Shown in pieces: positions 24,801-36,800 of a stretch of DNA of 64,000 bases. The DNA lies in NCBI GenBank assembly GCA_030141605.1, contig JAQGDQ010000426.1, forward strand, positions 102,001 to 166,000. The letters are read 5' to 3'. This DNA is from Tubiluchus corallicola (Eukaryota; Priapulida; Priapulimorpha; Priapulimorphida; Tubiluchidae). The notes beneath the pieces are model-generated. The model saw only the letters and a program-made list of their open reading frames with translations. It was not told where the DNA came from and ran no database searches. The position numbers were made by a program, and so were the translations under genes. Numbering within the stretch: position 1 is the stretch's first letter; each line of letters starts with the position of its first letter.

Positions 24801-27800
24801 CGGTACTCATCTTGGTGGACGTACCCTAAAATATAGCGCACATCATCGTGTAGCCCTGTTTTTCGTCTTTCTAAAGAGCTATATATATTTTTTCGAGAGT
24901 CCCACCAAGCGCCGCCACCAAAACGTTTTTCCTGCAGGTTGTTTGACCAAAATTTCGACAAAATCCGGAGTTGGGAACGGGAAAACGCCCGTTGCGGGAA
25001 GCCGTGGCCCTCTCGCAAATTCTAAATACGCCTATGACACCCACCGCTGAACGGGCTATCTATCCATGGCCGGCACCGCCCCTGGCTGGTTCCAGTTCTT
25101 CAGAAATAAGAGGTATGAGTTTTAGATACCGAGCATATGTATAACACATTGTTCTCGCGGTTGAAAGTATTGTCGCTTGGATTTTATTTTTTTTGAAGCA
25201 TTTTTGATACTTTGCACATAAGAATTCTTGGACATGTCGCAGAGTAAACAATTGAGTTGGTTCGTTCGCTTGCTGACCTTGCATTGTAAATTTTCCCTTA
25301 CGTGGTTTACACTCTAACATTGCTCGATCTACCGCGGTATTGAATGATATGCATGGCTGGCTTCGTAACAGAGCCGCGCCTGATGCCGTGAATACGGTGC
25401 AATCGATTGTTATACGATAAACCCATGATCTCAATTTCAGAGCTTTAACTCTAGTTGTTTAAGGTTCATGCATTGCGAAGCATTTTACTTAGGACGTACT
25501 AAGGAGTCTATTTGCTGATTCGTTTCATTTCGTGTGTGTTGGCGTCATTAAAATGTTTCTTACCATTAAATCATATCGACCATTAATATGTGGAACAACT
25601 TACCACAGAACATTCGTGAAATTACATCCATTTCACAATTCAAACAAGAGCTCAAATCTCATTTAAGTTTTTCGTTGCGTAAGAAACATTTTTCATTTGG
25701 TAAACCTCCAATATCAGTGCATCATACGCGCATGAGAATCGGATTTTCTCAGCTAAACTATGACCTTTTCTCTAAAGGCTGTAAAGATAATAACGGTCAT
25801 CCAATATTGCCGAATTGTAACTGTGGAGTTCGATTTGAGTCTGTTGAACACTTTTTGTTGCACTGCCCATTGTATCAACAAACTAGGGTTGTTATGTTTG
25901 ATAAATTAAATGAAATACTTCTGCCCGAAAACCTTAATATAGCTGCCTTAGGAAATAATGATCTGTTGAAGTTGTTATTATTCGGATAAGATGAATTTAA
26001 CTATGTTGCTAACTGTAAAATATTCCAACGTATACATGACTTTATATTACGTACTAAACGCTTCCAGTAGTTTCTATCTGATGTGAAATGCATCAGTCTT
26101 AAATATTCGTACATTAATACTTTCTAACCGTCATTTTCTACTAATGTCTAATGTAATCATGTAGTAAAACTTGTCAGCTTGTGTAGTTATAGTCTATTCT
26201 TACTGTAAATGTTTTTGAAAATAGTGTATAAAGTCTGTTGCGGTGAGGATCCTAAATCATGTTGTACAAACTGTCTGATCCAATCCTAAAATTATGTTTA
26301 AACTAAACTAAAATGTTTCTTGAAGCTAATCACGCAAATGAAAATGTTGAATTCGAAGACTTGGAATCGCCCAAATCCACATGAAGTGGCTTTCTGTAAG
26401 GACGAAATAATAATTATGAGTTTATGACAGTTATGCAAGGCTATAAAAGAAACAACTGTTTGGGCGCCAAATGAAATCTTCGCGTTTACATAGAATTTCA
26501 GCGTTATCTGACAAATCCGTTGTCAGAATGGCACCAAGGTGCAGCACTTTGTCGGAAAAGACATCGGTGTTGTTGAGTTTACTGTGGGATGTAAGTTGTG
26601 GGGAACATTCTTATGAGAATAGAAAATTATACATTTGCTCTTTACTTCGTCACGACTTATGTTTACGAAATCGATATCATAATTTCTGGCATTCTCTTCA
26701 CAAATTTTTAACATGGCGGGGAGAACCCGCATAGCCAACAGACATAAATCGTCAGCATATACGAGCCTGCCACAGCACCAGTTACCCAACAAACGTCCAA
26801 TTTTAGAATCCCGCAATAGTCCATCTACGTGCACGCCAAATCAAATTGGGGACAAGACAACACCCTGTCTAACCCCAGAGCATTTTCGACACTTTTAGGC
26901 TAATAGACAGCAACTCGAATTACTGTCTTTTACCAAAACACGGTAGCGTTGGCACAAGTAAAAAAAAATCTAGATTTGGTATTATGCCACGATAAACATA
27001 TTTGCTGGTTGATTAATAGCATTATTAACCCAAAGCGTTTTTATCATTTCATAACAATTTTGACCTGTATTTCACATAAAATCTAAATGCAATTTTTAGT
27101 TTAATCAAGATTGACCTTATTTTGTTGCTCGCTAATTAAACTACATGTATATTTTTTCTCTGGGTTATATAGAAAATGCCATAATTTTAAAAATTACTAT
27201 TGTTTCCTGAATTAAACTGATAACATTAATGCCCACCAGTGTCTAAAAATCTTTTTAACTATATTCGGTAAAGGATAGCAGACTAGGTGACTTTATAGTC
27301 TTTTCGCTATCCTTTCTCTAGTTCTAGATCAATCTATATATTTTAACCATTCTTCAAAACTTATGAGAGATTCTTTTATTAATCATGTTTTATTGTAACA
27401 CTATAAAGAGATAAATAAATTGAAATTGAATTGAATTGGTTCGTATACATATTTAATGACAATTTATATTAGCAGGAAGATTTTTCTGAAGCAGAAGTAT
27501 TTTCTTATCCAGTTCATTTTAGTCTGAAGTGTCCATCCTTTTCTCCTTGTGCTGCTTTTTGTTACTTTTTATCAGCCAGTTTCTTTTTTTGTGAATGATT
27601 TTGCGTGACTGGACTGACTGCTGCTTTCACTTGTGCTAAATCACGACATGACAGATGACAATGCGTGTGAAAATCCACTGGGATTCAGACAGGAGCCATT
27701 TGACGTGAAGCCATTGGTGTATGGCGTGAGTAATCGATAAATCAAGTGTCGACGTAAAGCACTTCTAATAGAAATTATTTACTTTTCATCTCCCCACTGA

Positions 27801-30800
27801 GTGAGATCGTTCGAGACCAAACGCAAAATTTTCAGAATAATTGTGAATTATGCCTCGTCTAAGTCATTTAGGCTGAATTACTGAAATGTCACGGAATTCA
27901 GTGAAAAATTTAATTGGTTCATTACTGAGTCTAGCCAGTGGTATTGATACCGAAATTGATGCTGAAAATTCTCACTTAGAAAGTTAGTTCTGTAGGCTGA
28001 CACGCTCAAAGACTGTCGCTGATGATAATTTCTGCAGCAGGCAATCTCGTAAATACGTTCGCGTTTACGTAATTTTAGTTAATTTATAATTTATCAGAGA
28101 AACTGAGCTAGCATTAGCTGTAAATATTTAATTTATTATTCAATTTTGTTAAAATGGAGTTTTAATGCGTAGATATGCGACTTTTAAAAAGCGAAACGCC
28201 GTGAAAACTCCAGTGACAAAACTCGCTTTGCGAACAAGTAGTTGATAATTTGCAAGAAATAACTGGTTGGCTTTTGGTTACTGCAAACTGGTTGCCTGAA
28301 CAAAATGCGCTCTGCGCAATGTGTAGTATTTGTACAGGATTTAATGAAAAAATTTTAATTTTTATATTAAGATAACCCACAGTTCAGGTAACCCAAACAG
28401 GTTCTGTGCTCTACCGTAGCGGTTGTCATCATTTGATCTCCACTTTGTTATGCTTTTGGCTTTTATTCCTGTTTACATTACAAGTGAAAAGAGGACCCGT
28501 CCCGGTTTTTCTTTGTCCGCGCTGGGCTTAAATTCTGATTGATCGCACCTTATACAGTTACATGTATAAATTAGGTTTATTATATGATTAGGTTTATTAA
28601 TATTATTCTTAAATCGTTACTTGCAGTTTCTCATGCAGTCGCAATATATGGCCTCCAATCAATTATAATGCTATTTTAATATACCTCTATGTAAATTAAA
28701 CATACACTGTGGTCGTTTCTTCTCCTCTTTTCCTTCTTCCTATCCCTAATCTTACTATTTTTTTCCATTCCATCATTTCTTCTGACCCTAACCATTCTTT
28801 CGTTCACTCATTTGTGCCACCTTAACAAGCCAAGCTTTCAACGTGTCATACAGCAACTCTTTTATTTGGTTAATTTGACTTCATCAACGTTTTTTTTACT
28901 TATACTGTTTTTTTTTGTTTCAATAATATTGTATGTTGATGAATTGTATATGTATTGCTGGAGTGAAATAAATTTATTGATTGATTGATTGACTTGCTTG
29001 TCTTTTGACAGTAGACTATTAAGTTGAATAACCATGATGCATGGGCTAGTGGTGTATGATTCACACAGCTTAGGCTACAAAATACAGCGCAGTTCTACAG
29101 CATTAAGTTTCTGATCCTGGGGACTTGTCTGGGACAAATCCTGGGTTTTCTCAGAGCGGGATCGCTTATACAAATCCGAATTAAAAAAATGTATATCCCG
29201 TGTTTCATGAGTGCTTCGTTAGTAAAAATGGGTTTATTGATTGTTTGGTGGTCTTTCATTTATAAATCCTTCATAGTCATCAGCATAAGTCCTTCACTCG
29301 GTATCGAACATATAACCCTTACTGTCTAAAATTTTGTATTTTCCCAAATCGTAAATTGTACCGCCAATCCCCTATAAAATCGAAAATTATTCTCGGTATC
29401 GAAATTCGTTATATTCGGTATATAACGAGTATTACAATAGTTCAGTCTCGCTGCGTTTTGGTTTTGAGATATTGTTTTACTGCCTCACTTCCCAGAAATC
29501 ACTATAATTTTGCGTTCATGGGATTCATATGCAATAGTCGTCACTTTTCATCTTGGATTGTGCAAATATTTGTTCAGCGTTCAGTTTTTCTTTTTTTATG
29601 TAACTGTGCAAGTTTATTTTATCTGGGAAAGTTTTTACGACTGTTCACATCAAACGATGAATTATACACAACAGTTATAAAAATGTTCAGATATGACACT
29701 GGGCGTAGTGAAGTAGCTTCATTAACTTTTAGTGCATAAATAATTACTATAATATATTTTAGGTTTTCCACCAAGTGCTAAGCATCCAACACCAACATTT
29801 GGTACAGCAGATCAGATTGCCGGATTCAAAAAGCTTGACCCAGAGGGCAAATTTATAGTCTCCACAAGAGTACGAGTCGGCAGGAGCATCCAGGGTTTCC
29901 CTTTTAACACCTTGCTCCAAGCTGATGTAAGTCCAAGTTATAAAAAGACGAATTATTTAACTAAATTTGTGTAATTAATGCCAGAGAACCACTGGCATAT
30001 TGACTGAAAGTTTAATTACTGAATGTATCTACAAAAATGTGTTAAAACATCCATATATTTTGAAAAATACAAAGAAATTTTAATTTCAAAACTATATTTT
30101 AAACTATATATTCTACATGTATGCAAATTCACGATGCACGAGGACTTCACTTATAATGCATACAAATAGAAAAATCAGCATTTAATCTTCATCGTATTAT
30201 CGAGGTTGAAAATTTCTTATCTAATGAATCTATCACAGATGTTCAATCTCTGTTTTACATGCACTGGCTAACGATTATAATTAGCTGTATATATAAACTG
30301 TTGGTTTTCATTTGCTGTCTTCTGTCTATCGTAAGTCTTCACCCATAACCTGCTATAAATTCCATGCAAGGTGTTTTGAACGGCTTATAAGGTGCCTTAA
30401 TTAAAATTATTACTACTCTTCAATGATATAAAATTGAACACAGAAGATATCAACATATATACAAAAATTTACAAAAAACCATAACCTGAGAACAACATTT
30501 TCAAGGAACAGTCATTAACGATAATGTTTCCAGATTAACTCACGTTAAAAATTTGCAGCGAGTGATCTCAAAGAGATTACAGTCTTTCCAAAATATCATC
30601 AAAGTGTGGCAGGTTTAAATTTACACAACTGGCTGGCATATAAGCCGTATGGAAGGTTAAATCTTTGAATAATATTCTATATCCTATTACATTTTTTTAA
30701 TTGGTTACCTCAGCTAAGCAAGCAAAGGAGTTTAATAAACCTCTGAACAGTAGGTTCTCTACATTGTGTTTATATTGTATTGTTGCGATAGAAAACAAAA

Positions 30801-33800
30801 TCATATATTAGAAATGCAGATTGGGTCTTATAACTTTGTTGCTAGGATTATAAATGACCTAAACGTTTTTCTTCCTCAAAAAAGTTCATGCAATTTCGAC
30901 TAATTTCACTTTCCCAATTTCCGAACTGTGATATCTAGCAGGTTTAGTACAAAATATATTTGCATTTTATAATATTAAAGGGAAGGACTGTACATATGTA
31001 TAGGTGTGTCTGTCAAATACTTAAACTCGGAAGCGGTAGACGCAGTTAAGCAAGTAATTTTACTTGTATTAAGTGTTTTATAATAATGCTTCCCAGTTAT
31101 ACCAACGCGCGCTTTATTTTTGATTTTTACAAAAAAATCAAATTGAACAACCTTATCCAGTACCTTATCCAACGAAATAAGGACCTAGATGGTAACTATC
31201 TATAAACGGTCCTTTCTCAATTGCCTTTTGAAACTGTCAACTGATGAAGCACTGATGGTTGATGATGAAAGATGATTCCATTGTTGAACTACACGATGCC
31301 CAAAGTATGATCTGATGTGGTTCTAGCTGGTTGCACCAACTTTGGTGAAAAAACCCCGCTTTCATTATTATATTATAGAGAAAACTGGGAACTTTACAGT
31401 ATCTGATGTTAGCTCTAGCTGGTTGCACCAACTTTGGTGAAAAAACCCTGCTTTCATTATTATATTATAGAGAAAACTGGGAACTTTACAGTATCCGATG
31501 TTGGTTCTAGCTGGTTGCACCAACTTTGGTGAAAAAAAACCCGCTTTCATTATTATATTGTAAGGAAAACTGGGAACTTTACAGTATCCGATGTTGGTTC
31601 TAGCTGGTTGCACCAACTTTGGTGAAAAAAAACCCGCTTTCATTATTATATTGTAAGGAAAACTGGGAACTTTACAGTATCCGATGTTGGTTCTAGCTGG
31701 TTGCACCAACTTTGGTGAAAAAAACCCGCTTTCATTATTATATTATAGGGAAAACTGGGAACTTTACAGTTAAGTTCATTTTCTTATTTTTGTACCACAA
31801 AAGTATTCCCGATGTTAACGTGCTTGCGTAAGCTCACAGGGCTTGTTAACTACGATCATTAAGGAACTAAAGGATAATCAACTAGGGAGATCAATGAAAC
31901 CTATACTTACGCTAAGCTGAAGAAGTATGGCATTAATGACTGATATTGAACCAATTAGCCTCTAGAGATCTTGATTAGTATACACACTGGCAGCTGGGTT
32001 TTCTTTCACGGCTGTAGAATAGGTGTGTTACTTGTTACTATCGTATTAGGGTGACTCAAAATGCCTAACCTCCAAGCGTAGTAGCTTACACCCACACACA
32101 GCAATTAAAAATACCTTTCAAATTATGCAATCTATGACTCTTAAGACCAAAACAGAAAATATTAAGAAATAAAACCTGGGCTGGATTTCATTAATTAATA
32201 GAAGGCCAACGTGACATTACTGGAACAGCCAGGAAGTAAAAATGAATCTCTTGAGCACCAGAAACATTAGTTCTTTATTAGCGTAATCGTTGTATCTCAA
32301 CTTACACACGAGTGTGAAATCACTAGTTGAACTTCTATATTTTACTGACTCTGTGAGTTCAGAGTTTTCAGTTAAGTTTCGTGCGTATATACATTTCCTA
32401 GAAGTCCTACATGCAAATGGACAGAAAGTAAAGGTTAGTGTAATTTAATGTGGAACCATTAAATCATTTACTACGAAAGGAGAAAAATTAAGGTTTTCCT
32501 TCAGTTTCCTTATTGCTAATCCAACAGGTGATTGCTGTGTTCCATATTGTTACAGTTTTCATTTTTAATATGTCATATGCACCTAGCAAAGGCAATTTTT
32601 CCTTTCATGCCATTAGCACATTTTGTTTTGTAATTTCTTGCAATTAACCTTAATAATTTTACCGTGTTCTTTTGTGTCGTTATAGCAATACTCTGAAATG
32701 GAACGCAGACTGAAGGAGGCGTTTTCCAGTTTTGAGGGAGAACTGAAGGGCAACTACTACCCGCTGCAGGGCATGGACGACGCCACCCGCAAGAAGCTGA
32801 TTGAGGATCACTTCCTCTTCCAGGAATGTGACAGGTATTGGTAATAATCCACGCTGCGAGGTCATTATGTGGACGTCTAACCCTAGCCATTTAATGCAGG
32901 CTTTTATTTCCAGGTTCTAAACATGTGTATTGCAAAATTGCATTCGCAACCCATTGTCATCATGGTCATCGTCATCATCATTATCATCATCCTCATGACT
33001 TGCAGCCTTTGGCCACGTTTATTGCAAATAATTCACACACCGAACCTATTATATGTCGGGATACTGCAAAACAATATGGTTACTATTGCCGTCTTTGCAA
33101 AGCAGGATTGGAATTTTCTTCGCTCCACATTTTTCGTGTTGATATTGCTAGAGAGCTAGATTTAACTTCCACATGTGGTATCAATTAGTGATAGTGTATT
33201 TAGATTTTATTATAGATGCGAATTTACTTATATAATAATAAAATGTTCTGCCAAAATAAACATGTCAAATTTCCAGTTTATGTATTTGTCTGTGAGATTG
33301 TCAAAGTAACAAATGGCAGGTGCGGTGCTGTAGCTAGACTTGCCGTATAATATGGCATCCAGTTTAATTTCCTGCACATGTGCATTTGAGAAATTATTAC
33401 ACTTTACTGGCAAGGGAAAAGCCCGATCCTTAAAACGGGCTGCTTATATCTACTAGGCAAAGTGACCACTTCTTGTCTTATCATTTTCAGATTCCTCAAG
33501 AGCGCTGGTGGGTACAACCACTTCCCTACCGGCCGTGGTATCTTCCACAACCCGGACAAGACCTTCCTCATCTGGGTCAATGAGGAGGACCACCTTCGCA
33601 TCATCTCCATGCAGATGGGCGGAGATTTGGGCGAAGTCTATAGACGCCTGATCAATGTGAGTATTCCACGTTTTGGTTTTTTTCTAATGACATTAAATAT
33701 TTTAATGTGACGGGTGCACATGTGACTGGATTTAAATCGGTTGTCAGTATATCATGTATATAGTTCCAACAAATTTAACGTTTAATTTGAAATTTATTTC

Positions 33801-36800
33801 AGAATTTGCATCAGGGATGTTACCGAAATTAAATTTTCTGTTCAATTTGCCGATAATTGCACTTTTGGTTAAGTTTCGGTTTCGGTGATATTTATTAAGT
33901 TTTGTAGCTGAAATTTCTGATAATTTTCTTAAGCATTTTTTAGAAGTTTCATTAGTATTTATCCAATTTACCTTTTCCTTTTTCATGGATGTCAAAAAAT
34001 GCTGAATAATCTTGGCTAAAATAGTTCAAATTTTCATTTACATAACAGTTTGTGACGTGCTTTTCTTAACAATGCGGTATATCTTCAGTAATGACCTCTG
34101 TGAAGTTTTAGGGTCTCCAGGCCCAAACAACCAAAATAAGTTATGAAAGACAGGCAACAAGATATCTACGAAATGAAATATCTTTATTTTAATGAAGCAT
34201 TATGATCTTTAAACGTTAATCATTATGGATACTTGAATCCAAAAACATTGTAACACATTAATTTTTCTAATGTGAGCCACTCCATCAAACTCGAGGTTCT
34301 ATACTATAAAACATTTTTGTTTTTATCAATAATTTTGAATCACAGCAAATAAAAGCAGACAAACAAAAAACAAAATATTTTACTTATTTTAGATTTTTTT
34401 CAGTTTTAATACTAGTTGGTTTTGCAAAAACGTTTCTGTTTGGTTTCGTTTCGGTGTCCGTTTCTTATGTTTGATAAATTTCAGTTTGTAAATTCAGTTT
34501 CGGTAACATCCCTGATTTGCATACAAATGTTGAACTGCTAACTGTATTGTCAGTTTCAAATGTTAGAACCACTATTTTGCAATTGTTTCGGTCTCTTGTG
34601 GCTACGCTACACGTAAGATTTTCTTTTATTTCGATTGCATTTGGGCGAATGTAGTCAGAGGTGTATCAGTGCCCTTATTTTAACCTTTTTTTATCATTTA
34701 AACATTTGTGTTTTAAAATGTACAATGTACAATGTTCATAGACCATACAGGCTGATATTAAATTATTATTATTATGCCATATCAGTCAAATTGCATAGAT
34801 AGTGAATTGCTTATTGTTGCCAGAATCCATTTTAAGCACATTTGTATTTGCTTTAAAAATTAAAATAGAGCATTGCACTCTTTCTGCATATGAACAACTT
34901 ACAACTTTGGCCTAGTAAAGGTCTTAGAATGATTTATTCATCACACAGACTGCATTGCATTTTTATACAATTTCAAAAAAGTTGAAATGAAATTAGCAAA
35001 AAATTCCACAATAACAAAAAAAGGGATTTTTCAATCTGTCACAGTGGATCTGTAATCTATTCCAGAAAAATTGCATTGCTTTTGTGACTGTTTTTCTTTT
35101 TTCCTTCTTACCCGAAGATTGTCCACGGTGCGGATGTAAGTGTCATGTGTTCTTTGTCTTTGTTGTGAAGGATAGTTTGTTAATTGCATAGTATCTATTG
35201 TTGTCACTGAAAATCATTTCTGCATTATTAACAGATAAAGTCAGTTTAATACTATAATCTTCTTCTTCTTCCCAGCTTTTCCCTGTTCGGGGTCACCGTT
35301 GTGAATGAGTCTTCTCCACGCATTCCTGTTGTTGACCATCTCTTCATTTATGTTCTTCTCTCTAAGGTCTCCATTAATACATTCAATGCATCTCCGCTTG
35401 GGTCGTCCTCTTCTTCTATTTCCATCCATCTCAACATCCTCATCTCCACCACATCCATTTTCTTCTCTTCAGTCTTCTTTAGAGAAGCTGCTTCCAGCCC
35501 ATAGATTAGAGCGGGTCTGACCACTGCTTTGTGGACTTTACTTTTAAGTCTCACCGACTCATTCATAAAAGATTTTGGCACAGTTTTTACAGGCGGATGC
35601 CCTTCCTGACCCTAACACTCCCTATTTATCCGGGCTTGGGACCGGCACTGAGTTGGGTTGGCTTGCCCCCCTCCCCAGTGGCTAGGTTAGTTTAATACTA
35701 TAATATTATAATAAATATATATTAAAAGATAAAATCAGTTTTATACTATAATATTATAGTATATATATATATATAGGGGTGTAAGCTCCCAGCTAGGTCC
35801 ACCCGGACAACAATACATTTTGCTGCATTTTAAACCACTTTTCTCCCTTCTAGAAGCCATTTCCTCAAGAAAACTGACCAGTTTAGTACAGGTGTCATCT
35901 CACCTTTGACTCAAAATTACGTATGAATCATTCATATACACTATACATGTATATGATTTACATAACTTTCATCTGTTTTCTTGTGATATATTATTTTTAC
36001 AGATATAAGGCACCTTTAGGGTCTAACAAATCGTTCTAATGCTTGTAATTCAGAGAAAATATTAATTTGGTGTGTTGTAGCTGCTGCTGTGAAATGGAGG
36101 GCCCAGGCCCTTTGGGCCCACACCCTAAATCCACCAATGATATTATACATACTGTATATATACTATATAGTTATACAAGGTATCGTTCACAATAATTATA
36201 ATATTTTCCTTGGTTATAACAGGGTGTTAGCCACCTCGAGAAACATCCTCAGATCAAGTTCACGAAATCCGACCGTCTTGGATACTTGACCTTCTGCCCA
36301 ACCAATTTGGGCACCACCCTTCGTGCCTCTGTGCATATCAAGCTACCAAAGACCTTGGACACGCCGGAAATGAAAGCTATTGTGGAAAAGCACGACCTCC
36401 AAGTCAGAGGTACATTGATGTTTCGCTACTGTTATTTAGCGAATTATTTGTGTAATTTTTAGTGCAATAATTGACATACACAGTAACATAATTAGGTAAT
36501 GAAAGATGAAAGGAACGAAGGTTTACAATTCCCCACGCAATTTAAATTAACCTAACTCTAACCCTAACCCCATTCCTCATCCTAACCCCAACCCTAACCC
36601 CATTCCTCATCCTAGCCCTAACCCTAACCCCATTCCTCATCCTAACCCCAACCCTAACCCCATTTCTCATCCTAACCCTAACCCTAACCCCATCCTAACC
36701 CCAACCCTAACCCCATTCCTCATCCTCACCCTAATCTCCCTCACCAGCTAATTTCTTGTGTGTGGGAATTGTAAACTTTGGCCAACAAAAGATTGTTTTT

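Larger units (their letters stand above)
22782..29762 (+). other. Arginine kinase intron 2 (7.0 kb)
   Basis: Contains dispersed repeat C (about 24600-25440), a LINE 3' coding fragment (25588-25989), an antisense reverse transcriptase relic (26523-26890), a LINE 3' tail (27000-27433), an orphan exon-like segment (27648-27725) and a probable retroelement tail with (ATTG)n near 28960-28992. The 120-codon frame at 23637-23999 has no recognisable features. Confidence 0.7.
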
